Shown here piece by piece: positions 8,158 through 18,000 of a stretch of 64,000 nt of DNA. The position numbers and the translations under genes were made by a program. Source of the DNA: Alkalimonas delamerensis (GTDB taxonomy: Bacteria; Pseudomonadota; Gammaproteobacteria; Enterobacterales; Alteromonadaceae); contig NZ_JAUZVY010000001.1 of NCBI RefSeq assembly GCF_030717955.1, forward strand, positions 620,001 to 684,000. Direction: 5' to 3'. The notes beneath the pieces were generated by a model, which was not told the DNA's origin, made no database searches, and saw only the letters and a list, made by a program, of their open reading frames with translations. Every line of letters begins with the position of its first letter. The stretch's first letter is position 1.

Positions 8158-8625
8158 ATGATTTTAAAAGAACTGCGACTTAGTCGGCATATTTCTCAAG
8201 AGCAATTAGCGCAAATGTCGGGATTAAATGTCCGAACCATTCAGCGTATCGAGAGTGGTCACAATGCTAGTTTTGAATCATTAAAATGTCTTGCTGCGGC
8301 TCTTGATGTCGATGTAAAAACACTGAACCAGGAGACTTTTATGATTGATAAAAACACCCTTAATTGGCAAAGATTACCGATATTTTTGAAGATTTGGTTT
8401 GCATTAAATTTTTTGCAGATCAGGCCCGCACGCAGAACAGTTGTGAGAGTTGAAAAAATATCACACTTTTTTGGCTTTCCATTTTGCTGTCTTGGGTTTG
8501 TTAGCGAGGCGGCTTTAACTGGCGGTATTATCATGCTTGCAACAGCCTACTCGTATTATTTTCTGAAGTGGCAAGGTGACAAGTATGGTATCTGGTACGA
8601 GCCTGATGCAGCATCAAGCACATAA
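8158..8625 (+). CDS. XRE-type helix-turn-helix protein with C-terminal membrane segments, gene of cassette 2
   Basis: A 155-residue protein. Residues 1-60 form a Cro/C1-type helix-turn-helix (LRLSRHISQEQLAQMSGLNV, then RTIQRIESG, ASFESLKCLAAALDV). After a linker there are hydrophobic stretches at about 103-145, enough for two membrane helices. This suits a membrane-tethered regulator, but the target is unknown. ATG 8158 has AGGAG 7 nt upstream; an upstream TTG in frame was rejected. The stop codon lies in the attC core. Confidence 0.8.
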   Translation: MILKELRLSRHISQEQLAQMSGLNVRTIQRIESGHNASFESLKCLAAALDVDVKTLNQETFMIDKNTLNWQRLPIFLKIWFALNFLQIRPARRTVVRVEKISHFFGFPFCCLGFVSEAALTGGIIMLATAYSYYFLKWQGDKYGIWYEPDAASST

Positions 8626-8694
8626 CAATAGCCATCAAAAACGCGCCCCTTGGGCGCTCGCAACAAGTTCGCGCGCATGCGCACAGCGTTAGGA
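8620..8694 (+). repeat. attC-like site of cassette 2
   Basis: R'' core ACATAAC (8620-8626), body with strong inner hairpins (GCGCCC/GGGCGC and a GCGCGCATGCGC palindrome) and right core GTTAGGA (8688-8694). The outer arms are less regular than in cassette 1. No matching TCCTAAC core is found downstream, so the array appears to stop here. Confidence 0.65.
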
Positions 8695-8856
8695 AAGCAT
8701 GGGAACCATTAGGCTTTTCTACGCAGTCCAATCATGCCAGGATTGCCTGTATTCGTGGGAATGATGTTCTGCTTGCTGGCAGGTCACCGGGGAATTGGCT
8801 CTCATGAAAAGGGACGGCCATGACCAGCCAGGCTGATCATGGCACTAGGAAGGAAA

Positions 8857-10293
8857 TCAAGAAGCGGTGATGGCCTCAACAGGTGCCAGCACTACCTCGG
8901 GTTGCACATCGGCACCGTAGCCAAACACCACTGCCAGCATCAGCACCACAGCGGCAGCCAGCATTAACTTGAGCAGCAGCGGCATGCAGAACTTAAACCA
9001 GCGATCGTAAGGCACACCGGCAATGCCGATGATGCCCATCAGTACCGCATTGGTCGGTACGATCATGTTGGAGAAGCCATCGCCAAACTGATACGCCAGT
9101 ACGGCCACCTGACGCGGTACGCCCACTAAATCGCTTAGAGGTGCCATCAGTGGCATGGTGACAAAGGCCTGGCCGCTGCCTGATGGCACAAACAGATTCA
9201 AAATGGTCTGAATCACCAGCATGCCAAAGGCCGAAATGGTCGCAGGGACATGCGACAGCGGCATGGACAGGCCGTGTACGATGCTGTGCAGAATTTGCCC
9301 GTCTTCTAAAATCAGCGCAATCCCCCGGGCAATACCAATCAGCACTGCGGTGGTGGTTAAATCCTTGACGCCCTCAATAAAGCTGTCAGAGGCCTGATCA
9401 AAGCTCAGCCTTCCAATCAGAGTGGTCAGCAGGCCCCAGCCGATAAAGCAGGCACCCAGTTCATACAGATACCAGCCATGCTGCGAAATACCGTAGATGG
9501 CAATGCCGATGGTGATTAAAAAGCTAGCTAAAATCAGCTTGTGGCGTTTGTTCAGGCTGGGGTAGTTTTTTTCACTGATATCGCCAACCGGGCAGGGCAA
9601 ATCGGCCACCATCGATGCTGTGGGATCGGCAATGACTTTCTGCGCGTATTTCCAGACATGGTGGTAAGCAATAATGCAAAAAGGCAAGATCAGTGCCAAC
9701 CGCAGCCACATGCCGGAGTAAGGCGGCACTTCGGCAATGCCCTGAGCAATCAGCACGGTAAAGGGATTAAAAGCCGACACCCCATAGCCAACACCGTAGC
9801 CAGCGACTGTCATGCCAACTGCTGTCATGCTGTCCAGCCGCATCGCTTTGCACAGCGCCACTAAGATCAGCACAAAGGGAATGTATTCACCGGCGGTACC
9901 AATGGCACCGGAGGCCAGTGAGAAAAAGAAGATCACCATAAAAATCAATTTATGCGGGGCGTCACTGTGTTTTTCCAGCAAGCGGCCAATCAGCGCATCA
10001 ACGGTGCCGGTTCTACGGGCCACCGCCAGCACACCACCGACGATAAAGACAAAAAAGATAATGTCTTGCGCTGCGGCAAAAGCGCGGGGTACGGCGGTCA
10101 GCAGTTGCCAGGGGGTAAGCAGCTCCCGCTCTTCCGCCAGGGTATAGGTGCCGGGGACTACGACCGTGCGACCGGTATCGGTTAGGGCGGTGTCAAAGAA
10201 ACCTTGTGGCACGATCCAGGTGGCGATCATGGCCACGATCATCATGCTAAACAGCAGCGTGAGGGTATGGGGGACCTTAAATGCTTTCTTCAT
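8857..10293 (-). CDS. YfcC/DcuC-type carrier
   Basis: A 478-residue polytopic inner-membrane transporter of the YfcC/anaerobic C4-dicarboxylate carrier superfamily, with about 12 hydrophobic segments. Conserved pieces include SAFNPFTVLIAQGIA near 170 and VPSGSGQAFVTMPLMAPLSDL near 365-385, the pattern of these carboxylate or amino-acid carriers. AAGG is 8 nt before the ATG. The substrate cannot be told from sequence. It is paralogous to the carrier at 21.1-22.6 kb but stands alone, with no co-directional partner. Confidence 0.85.
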   Translation of the reverse strand: MKKAFKVPHTLTLLFSMMIVAMIATWIVPQGFFDTALTDTGRTVVVPGTYTLAEERELLTPWQLLTAVPRAFAAAQDIIFFVFIVGGVLAVARRTGTVDALIGRLLEKHSDAPHKLIFMVIFFFSLASGAIGTAGEYIPFVLILVALCKAMRLDSMTAVGMTVAGYGVGYGVSAFNPFTVLIAQGIAEVPPYSGMWLRLALILPFCIIAYHHVWKYAQKVIADPTASMVADLPCPVGDISEKNYPSLNKRHKLILASFLITIGIAIYGISQHGWYLYELGACFIGWGLLTTLIGRLSFDQASDSFIEGVKDLTTTAVLIGIARGIALILEDGQILHSIVHGLSMPLSHVPATISAFGMLVIQTILNLFVPSGSGQAFVTMPLMAPLSDLVGVPRQVAVLAYQFGDGFSNMIVPTNAVLMGIIGIAGVPYDRWFKFCMPLLLKLMLAAAVVLMLAVVFGYGADVQPEVVLAPVEAITAS

Positions 10294-10459
10294 GGAAAGA
10301 CCTTTTTGTTATGAGGGTGAATACAAACCCGCCAAGTCTACCTGAAGGCTGGTAAGCAACCAAGGCCCTGTTGGTTTTTTGTTGCTGGTCTGAACAGGCT
10401 TGCAGTCTGAGCTGGCTTTAGCTAGGCTGAGCGCCTTGTAAAACCAGCCGGATGCCGCT

Positions 10460-12490
10460 GTGCCTCTATTTGCCATCACCATTTTTCTCAGTGCCTTGTT
10501 GTTGTTTCTGATCCAGCCGCTGGCAGCGCGTTGGTTATTGCCCTATTACGGTGGTGGCGCTGCGGTCTGGACTGCCTGCATGCTGTTCTTTCAACTGATG
10601 CTGCTGGCCGGGTACAGCTATGCGCATTGGCTGACTCATAGGCTGAGTTTAAAGCAGCAACGCACTGTGCACGGCAGTCTGGTGCTGTTGGCGCTGCTTT
10701 GGTTGTGGTGGGCTGGCAGTGTGGTCTCAGCGCCCGAGCCATCCGGCTATCCTTTGCTTAGCATCTTAAGTTGGCTGCTGCTGTTGTTTGGTTTGCCGTT
10801 GTTGGTGATAGCGGCCAGTGCCCCTTTGGTACAGCGCTGGTTTGCCGATCGTTTCCCACTGCGCTCGCCTTATCGGCTTTATGCCTTATCCAATGTCGGC
10901 TCCTTGGGGGCCTTGCTCAGTTACCCCTTTATTGTGGAGCCCTGGCTGCCATTGTCGCAGCAGTTTACTGGTTGGCAGTGGGGCTTTACTGGCCTGGCTT
11001 TGTTGCTATTGGCCTTACTTAGATGGCAGTTGCCGAAGGCCAGTACTACTTCTGAAGCTGTTGCTGCTGCCAGTAGCAGGCAGTGGGGTTATTGGCTCAG
11101 TTTATCGGCCGCAGGGGTGGTGTTATTGCTGGCGGTGACGCAGCAACTGACGCAAAACGTACCGCCAGTGCCATTTTTGTGGGTAGTACCGCTGGCACTG
11201 TATCTGCTGAGCTTTATTCTGGTATTTAACCGCGAGCACTGGTATCAACGCGCGATCTGGCTGTACCTGTTTGGCATTGGTCTGGTGCTGGCGCTGGTGC
11301 TGATCCACTTTGGAAGGTTATTCGATCTCTATTCGCAGCTGGCTTTGTATCTGCTGATCCTGTTCAGCGGCTGCATGCTTTGTCACGGCGAACTGGCACG
11401 CTTAAAGCCGGCAGCAAGTCAGCTCACCCGTTTTTATCTGGCGATGGCACTTGGCGGCGTACTGGGTGGCTTGTTGGTCAATTTGCTTGCGCCGTTGTTG
11501 CTGAACGACTTTCATGAATTTCCGTTGGTGCTGTTGGCCATCCTGCTGCTGGCTGTGCTGCCCTGGCAGCGTCAACTGGTGCTGTGGCGAAAAGTCGCCT
11601 GGCTGAGTGGCGCTGCAAGTTTTGCGCTGTTGGCGATTTGGCTGCATTTGCTACTGAACCAGTTTACCGTGCATCAAGAGCGTAATTTTTACGGCAGCCT
11701 GGTGGTGCGGGATATCCCAGTGGCCGGTGAGTTACAGCGTATTCTGATTGATGGCACTACTAGCCATGGCGCTCAGTATCTGGTTGAGGATCAACGGCAA
11801 CAAGCGCTGAGTTACTACCGACCTGGTACCGGCGTGGCGCTGGCGCTGCAGTATGGTCAACCGGAGGCTGGCCTGGCCAATGGCAGTAAAAGCGCTGGCC
11901 GGCATTTTGGCATGGTTGGCCTGGGGGCTGGTACTCTGGCGGTTTATGGCAAGGCAGGGGATCGCATTCAGTTTTACGAGCTGAATCCAGCGGTGATTAG
12001 CACGGCGCAGCAGCACTTTAGTTATCTGGCCGATAGCGCTGCGACTATTGAAGTGCTGCAGGGGGACGGCCGCTTGGTGCTGCAACAGCAGTTGCAGCAG
12101 CAGGGCAGCCAGCAGTTTGATGTGCTGGTGTTGGATGCCTTTAGCAGCGATGCCATCCCGCAGCATTTACTGACCCGCGAAGCCTTTGCGCTCTATTTGC
12201 AGCATTTGCGCGCTGATGGCGTATTGGCGGTGCATATCTCGAACAACTACCTGGACTTGACCTCAGTGGTGCGCAATCACGCCCATCACTTTGGGCTGGA
12301 TGCGCTGTTTTTTCACACCCCGGCCGATAGCCAAAACCCGGCGGCGACCGAGTGGGTATTGCTCACCACGAATCAGGACTTTATCCGGCAAGAAGCGATT
12401 CAGCAGGCGGCAGGCAACTGGCCAACCAGGCTAAACCCGGCGATTCAGTGGACGGATGATTTTAGCAATTTACTGCGTGTACTAAAATAA
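10460..12490 (+). CDS. Membrane protein fused to a spermidine-synthase-like domain
   Basis: A 676-residue protein. Residues 1-390 hold about 10-12 membrane helices. Residues about 400-676 form a Rossmann methyltransferase/aminopropyltransferase-like domain with GLGAGTLA (near 478), YELNP (near 497) and LDAFSSDAIP near 557. Such fused MFS/spermidine-synthase proteins are widespread but mostly uncharacterised; polyamine synthesis is not shown. The start is GTG; an ATG 8 bp upstream is out of frame. It diverges from the YfcC-type carrier gene. Confidence 0.8.
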   Translation: MPLFAITIFLSALLLFLIQPLAARWLLPYYGGGAAVWTACMLFFQLMLLAGYSYAHWLTHRLSLKQQRTVHGSLVLLALLWLWWAGSVVSAPEPSGYPLLSILSWLLLLFGLPLLVIAASAPLVQRWFADRFPLRSPYRLYALSNVGSLGALLSYPFIVEPWLPLSQQFTGWQWGFTGLALLLLALLRWQLPKASTTSEAVAAASSRQWGYWLSLSAAGVVLLLAVTQQLTQNVPPVPFLWVVPLALYLLSFILVFNREHWYQRAIWLYLFGIGLVLALVLIHFGRLFDLYSQLALYLLILFSGCMLCHGELARLKPAASQLTRFYLAMALGGVLGGLLVNLLAPLLLNDFHEFPLVLLAILLLAVLPWQRQLVLWRKVAWLSGAASFALLAIWLHLLLNQFTVHQERNFYGSLVVRDIPVAGELQRILIDGTTSHGAQYLVEDQRQQALSYYRPGTGVALALQYGQPEAGLANGSKSAGRHFGMVGLGAGTLAVYGKAGDRIQFYELNPAVISTAQQHFSYLADSAATIEVLQGDGRLVLQQQLQQQGSQQFDVLVLDAFSSDAIPQHLLTREAFALYLQHLRADGVLAVHISNNYLDLTSVVRNHAHHFGLDALFFHTPADSQNPAATEWVLLTTNQDFIRQEAIQQAAGNWPTRLNPAIQWTDDFSNLLRVLK

Positions 12491-12582
12491 TAAAAAGTGT
12501 GGAATAAAGTGGTGCGCTGATCCGTTAACTGTAGGAAAGGCGCTTTGTCGTCACTTTGTTTATAGGACAAGAGGTAAGCACG

Positions 12583-13587
12583 ATGATGAACACAAACTCA
12601 TTTCGACTGGCGGCAATGGCCGCTGCGGTTTCTGTAGCTTTGGTAGCTTGTGGTAACAGCTCGGAAGACGAAGCGCCGACGCAACAAGATCCAACCAGTG
12701 CGGTCTTTAGTTTGGGCGTTAGTGACGCCCCGGTGACTGAGGCGGCGGAAGTGGTGATTTGCTTCTCCGGCATTGAGTTAGTGGGCAATGGCATGCCGCC
12801 GCAGCGCTTTACTCTGGGTTCGGACGATTTTACTGCCGAAACCAATGATGTTTGCCGTGATGAGGCCGGCAATGTAGTGCCCAACAGCCGTGGTATTGAT
12901 TTGCTGACTTTGCAAGGGGCTAATGCTGAAGCCTTGATTACCGGTGCGACGGTATCGGCTGGTTCTTATGGTCAGTTACGACTGGATATAGCCGATGGCA
13001 GCTACGTTGAGTTGCTGGATGGCAGCCGTCAACCGGTTCGGGTACCATCCAACCAGTTGCGGCTGGATGGACCGACCTTAAGTGCTGGTGGCACTTTCAG
13101 TTACACCCTGGAGTTTGATTTACGCCGTGCTTTGGTTAACCCGGTTGGCCAACCGGGCTTTATAGTGCAGCCAAGAGGCCTGCGGTTGGTGGATAACAGT
13201 GAAGTAGGGCACCTGGAAGGGCTGGTCAGTGAAGGCTTTCTGCTGGATAACCAGTGCGATGTCAATCCGGCCGATGAGCGGGCGGCAGTAGCGGCTGTCT
13301 ATTTGTTTGAAGGTGCGGATGTGGCGCTGGATGGCATGTCGGATAATCGCTCGGACGACAATGCCAGCGATGAGCTGCAGCTGCCTTACGCCAGCACCGG
13401 TGTTTTCTTTGTCAATGATGCGACTGAGTACCGTTACAGCATTGGCTTTATCGCTGCAGGCAACTATACGGTCGCTATCACCTGCGATCTAGAGGATGAT
13501 CCAGAAGAAGTGGATGAGATCCTGTTCTTAGCGGCACAGAACATCAGCATCGAAGCGCAGCAGCAACCGCATCAGCTGGATTTTTAG
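12583..13587 (+). CDS. DUF4382-type lipoprotein
   Basis: A 334-residue exported lipoprotein. The signal peptide ends in the lipobox LVAC (residue about 25 is the lipidated Cys), then comes a Ser/Glu/Asp-rich linker. The DUF4382-like domain starts with GVSDAPVTEAAEVVICFSGI (residues about 44-63) and spans to about 200; the second half is acidic. GAGG lies about 10 nt before ATG 12583. Function unknown. Confidence 0.8.
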   Translation: MMNTNSFRLAAMAAAVSVALVACGNSSEDEAPTQQDPTSAVFSLGVSDAPVTEAAEVVICFSGIELVGNGMPPQRFTLGSDDFTAETNDVCRDEAGNVVPNSRGIDLLTLQGANAEALITGATVSAGSYGQLRLDIADGSYVELLDGSRQPVRVPSNQLRLDGPTLSAGGTFSYTLEFDLRRALVNPVGQPGFIVQPRGLRLVDNSEVGHLEGLVSEGFLLDNQCDVNPADERAAVAAVYLFEGADVALDGMSDNRSDDNASDELQLPYASTGVFFVNDATEYRYSIGFIAAGNYTVAITCDLEDDPEEVDEILFLAAQNISIEAQQQPHQLDF

Positions 13588-13629
13588 CCGCAATCGGATA
13601 ATTACTGGCTAGTCATTTCTGCTACACAT

Positions 13630-13662
13630 AAAGCGCCCGGCATCAGCCGGGCGCTTTGTTTT
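13630..13662. terminator. Bidirectional terminator between the DUF4382 gene and gltD
   Basis: Stem AAAGCGCCCGGC/GCCGGGCGCTTT with loop ATCA. A/T tracts on both sides serve both converging genes. Confidence 0.9.
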
Positions 13663-15073
13663 ATACCTGTAAATAATCCAGTATGCCTTCGGCTGCTTTG
13701 CGGCCCTGGGCGATGGCGGTCACTACCAGATCAGAGCCCAGCACCATATCGCCGCCAGCGAAGATCTTGTGCTGATTGGTTTGCAGTGCATAGGTGCTTT
13801 GCTCACTGGCTTTGACCCGGCCTTTGCTATCGAGCTCAATGCCGTAGTCCTGCAACCAGGCCGGTGGGCTTGGCTGAAAACCAAAGGCAATGATGATGGC
13901 ATCGGCTTCCAGCACCTGCTCAGAGCCAGCGATCGGCTCGGGGCTGCGGCGGCCATTGGCATCCGGCTCGCCCAGTTTGGTTTGCACCACCCGCACACCG
14001 CAGGCATTGCCAGCCGGATCGACTTCAATCCCCAAAGGCTGCAGATTAAACTGGAACTCGACGCCTTCCTCGCGGGCATTTTGCACTTCTTTGCGTGAGC
14101 CTGGCATATTGGCTTCATCGCGCCGATAGGCACAAATCACCTGGTGCGCGCCCTGGCGGATGGATGTACGCACGCAGTCCATAGCGGTATCGCCACCGCC
14201 TAGCACCACCACTTTCTTGCCTTCCATACTGACAAACGGATGTTCGGTCTGCCAGCCCATTAACTGATTGGTGTTGCCAATCAAAAAGGGCAGGGCTTCC
14301 AGTACGCCTGGTGCTTCCTCGTTGGCAAGACCGCCTTTCATTGGCGTGTAGGTACCCAGCCCCAGGAAGACCGCATCGTAGTCCTGCACTAGGGTGTCAA
14401 AGGCGATGTCGCTGCCAATGCTGGTGTTTAAGCGAAACTCAATGCCCATCTCGCTGAAGATTTGCCGGCGTAGCTGCATCACTTCTTTTTCCAGCTTAAA
14501 GGCCGGAATGCCGAAGGTAAGCAGGCCACCAATTTCCGGGTTGCGATCAAACACCACTGGCGTAACACCGTTACGGATCAGCACATCGGCACAGGCCAGC
14601 CCCGCAGGGCCGGCACCGACAATGGCCACCTTTTTATCGGTTTTGGTCACAGCCGATAAATCCGGCCGCCAGCCCATTTCAAAGGCCTTATCGGTAATGT
14701 ACTTTTCGATGCTACCAATGGTAACGGCACCAAAGCCTTCATTCAGGGTGCAGGCCCCTTCGCACAGCCGGTCTTGCGGGCAAACCCGGCCACAGACTTC
14801 CGGCAAGCTGTTGGTTTTGTGCGACAGCTCGGCCGCCTCAATGATTTTGCCGTCGTGGGCCAGTTGCAGCCACTGCGGAATGTAGTTGTGCACCGGGCAT
14901 TTCCATTCGCAGTAAGGGTTGCCGCAATCGAGGCATCGATCGGCCTGACCGGCTACCTGGGTATCGGTCATCGGCTGGTAAATTTCCACAAACTCTATGG
15001 TGCGCTCCTGCAAGGAACGCTTGGGCGGATCGATCCGCTCGACATCAATAAACTGATAAACATTCTGCGCCAT
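13661..15073 (-). CDS. gltD: Glutamate synthase (NADPH) small subunit
   Basis: A 470-residue cytoplasmic subunit that takes electrons from NADPH through FAD and passes them to the large subunit. The N-terminus has the Cys motifs for two Fe-S centres (CLDCGNPYCEWKCPVH and CGRVCPQDRLCEGAC). GAGPAGLACADVL (about 152-164) binds FAD and GGGDTAMDC (about 293) binds NADPH. ATG 15073 has AAGGAG 6 nt upstream, preferred over the GTG just before it. It lies 10 bp after gltB in one operon. Confidence 0.97.
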   Translation of the reverse strand: MAQNVYQFIDVERIDPPKRSLQERTIEFVEIYQPMTDTQVAGQADRCLDCGNPYCEWKCPVHNYIPQWLQLAHDGKIIEAAELSHKTNSLPEVCGRVCPQDRLCEGACTLNEGFGAVTIGSIEKYITDKAFEMGWRPDLSAVTKTDKKVAIVGAGPAGLACADVLIRNGVTPVVFDRNPEIGGLLTFGIPAFKLEKEVMQLRRQIFSEMGIEFRLNTSIGSDIAFDTLVQDYDAVFLGLGTYTPMKGGLANEEAPGVLEALPFLIGNTNQLMGWQTEHPFVSMEGKKVVVLGGGDTAMDCVRTSIRQGAHQVICAYRRDEANMPGSRKEVQNAREEGVEFQFNLQPLGIEVDPAGNACGVRVVQTKLGEPDANGRRSPEPIAGSEQVLEADAIIIAFGFQPSPPAWLQDYGIELDSKGRVKASEQSTYALQTNQHKIFAGGDMVLGSDLVVTAIAQGRKAAEGILDYLQV

Positions 15074-15083
15074 CACCGTCTCC

Positions 15084-18000
15084 TTACATCGCTTGCACGC
15101 GCAGCTCGTCGGAAGAACGAGCCCGGTGACCTAGCAGGGTGTGTACATCGCTGGTTTTCGGTTTGACCAGACGGAATTTGGGTAAATAGGTTTTAAAGTC
15201 CGACAGGATCTGATGCGCCAGCTCACTGCCGGTTTGCTCAACGTGTTGGTGCAGCAGGCTGCGCAGGTGTTCCTGCAAAATCGGCATGCTGATATCCAGG
15301 CATTCGACCAGCTCCGGATTGACCCGCAGCTCCAGATCATTCTGCTCATCCAGCAGGTAGGCAAAACCGCCGGTCATGCCAGCGCCAAAATTGACACCGG
15401 TATCACCCAGCACCACCACCACACCGCCGGTCATGTATTCGCAGCAGTTATCGCCAGTGCCTTCCACCACAGCAATAGCACCGGAGTTGCGCACGGCAAA
15501 ACGCTCACCGGCTTTGCCAGCGGCAAACAGCCGTCCGCCGGTAGCGCCGTACAAACAGGTGTTGCCGATAATGGTCGCGCCTTCTTTGGCATAGCCCACG
15601 CCCTTGGGCGGGAACACCGAAATCTGGCCACCGGTCATGCCTTTACCGACGTAATCGTTGGCATCGCCTTGCAAAGACAAGTGCAGGCCGCCGGCATTCC
15701 AGACACCAAAACTCTGGCCAGCCGTGCCGGTTAACCGGACCTGCACCGGCTCGACCGCCATGCCCTGATTGCCGTGCTGGCGGGCAATTAAGCCGGATAG
15801 CATAGCGCCAACCGAGCGATCGGTATTGCGAATGGGCAGCCGGACACTGCCGCCAGCCTTGCGCTTGACCGCATCGCCCAAAAGCTCCACCAGCTTTAAG
15901 TTCAGATCTCCGGCATCAAAGGGCGTATTGGGTTCAACACAGTAGAGTGGTTTTTCAGAGCGCACACCGGAAGAGTCCAGAATTTCGCTCAAATCCAACC
16001 GGCTTTGTTTTTGGGTTTGCGGCTCTACCAGCTCCAATAAATCGGTGCGGCCGATTAAATCTTCCAGCTTCTCGACTCCAAGCTGCGCCAACAACTCACG
16101 TACTTCGCGTGCCAGGAAAGTAAAGTAGTTCACTACCATATCCGGCAAGCCATTGAAGTGATTTTTACGCAAGGTGCTGTCCTGGGTGGCTACGCCGGTG
16201 GCGCAGTTGTTCAAATGGCAAATCCGTAGGAATTTGCAGCCAAGCGCTACCATGGGGCCGGTGCCAAAACCAAAGCTTTCCGCACCCAAAATCGCGGCTT
16301 TGACCACATCGAGGCCGGTTTTCAGGCCACCGTCGACCTGCAACCGTACTTTGTGGCGCAGGCCGTTATCCACCAGCGCCTGATGCACTTCGGCCAGGCC
16401 CAATTCCCAGGGGCTGCCAGCGTATTTGACCGAAGTAAGCGGGCTGGCGCCGGTACCGCCATCGTAGCCGGACACGGTAATCAAATCGGCATAGGCTTTG
16501 GCTACACCGGTGGCAATGGTGCCGATGCCGGGCTCAGAGACCAGCTTTACTGATACCAGGGCTTTGGGGTTGACCTGCTTTAAATCGAAAATCAGCTGGG
16601 CCAAATCCTCAATCGAGTAGATATCGTGATGCGGTGGCGGCGAAATCAAAGTCACACCAGGCACCGAATAACGCAGGTGGGCGATTTCAGCGGTGACTTT
16701 CTCGCCCGGTAACTGGCCGCCTTCACCAGGCTTGGCGCCCTGGGCAACCTTGATTTGCAGCACTTCGGCATTGACCAGGTAATGTGGCGTCACGCCAAAA
16801 CGGCCGGAGGCGATTTGCTTGATTTTGGAGTTTTTCTCGGTACCAAAGCGACGCGGATCTTCACCACCTTCGCCGGAATTCGAACGACCACCCAGCCGGT
16901 TCATCGCAATGGCCAGGGCTTCATGCGCTTCCGGGCTTAAGGCGCCAATCGACATAGCCGCACTGTCAAAGCGCGGGTACAGCTCGCTATCGGGCGCCAC
17001 CTGCTCCAGCGGCAGTGGCTTATCGGCCGGCTTAATCCGCAACAAATCGCGGATATGAGCAATAGGCCGTTCATTTACCAGTTGGCTGTAGCGCTGGTAA
17101 TCGCGGTACTCGCCGCTACGCACTGCCTGTTGCAGGGTTTGCACCACATCCGGGTTGTAGGCATGGTACTCACCATCGTGCACGTATTTCAGCAGGCCGC
17201 CGTGATTCAGTGGTTTGCGCTTGAGCCAGGCGACATGGGCCAGTTGCTGCAAATCCTGCTGAATATCGTCGAAGTTGGCACCACCAATGCGGGAGTCGAT
17301 GTCGGCAAAACACAGCTGCATAATGTCGTTGCCAAGGCCGATGATCTCAAACAAGTTGGAGCAGCGGTAACTGGCGATGGTCGAGATCCCCATCTTCGAC
17401 ATAATCTTGTACAGCCCTTTATTGATGCCTTTGCGGTAATTCAGTACTGCCTGACGGGCGCTTAAGTTCAGCACGCCTTTTTCCACCAGTTGCTCGACCG
17501 TTTCGTACGCCATAAAGGGGTAGACCCCAGTGGCACCCAGACCTACCAGCACAGCAAAGTGGTGCGGATCGCGGGCAGTGGCGGTTTCGACAATGATGTT
17601 GGAGTCGCAGCGCAGCTGTGCCTTGACCAGCGCTTGCTGTACAGCACCGACAGCCATTGCGGCAGGAATGGGCAGCTTGCCCTGAGCAATGGCGCGATCG
17701 GATAACATCACCAACACCACCTGCTCATCACGCACTGCGGTCACTACGTCCTGACACAGGCTTTCCAGTGCCTGTTGTAGGGTTTGCTGCTCTGGGTCAA
17801 AGTTCAGTGCGAACTGGCGGTGGCGATAGAACTCGTCGTCAGCTGCTTTTAGTTGCTTGAGATCCGAGTACATCATCACCGGCGACTCAAACTGAATGCG
17901 GCGGGCGTATCCTGCAGTTTCACTGAATACGTTGTGCTCACGACCAATGCTGGTAGCGAGCGACATCACGTGGTTTTCCCGCAGCGGATCGATGGGCGGG

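Larger units (their letters stand above)
7664..8688 (+). mobile_element. Two-cassette integron-type array without integrase
   Basis: Two short genes are each followed by an attC-like palindrome that begins at the stop codon and ends in a GTTRRRY-type core site. Cassette 1 is 7664-8050 and cassette 2 is 8051-8688. The opening bases of each cassette match its own closing core in reverse: cassette 1 starts TTAGCT and its R'' core is GGCTAAC (6 of 7 with the G). Cassette 2 starts TTATGT and its R'' core is ACATAAC (7 of 7). That relation is expected only if each was a closed circle inserted at a core site. The DNA is richer in A+T than its neighbours. No integrase gene is seen, so it would be a cluster of attC sites lacking an integrase or part of a distant array. 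Confidence 0.75.

Noticed and set aside
8688..8850. Possible third cassette after the second attC site
   Set aside because: No matching TCCTAAC core and no gene before the YfcC-type carrier.
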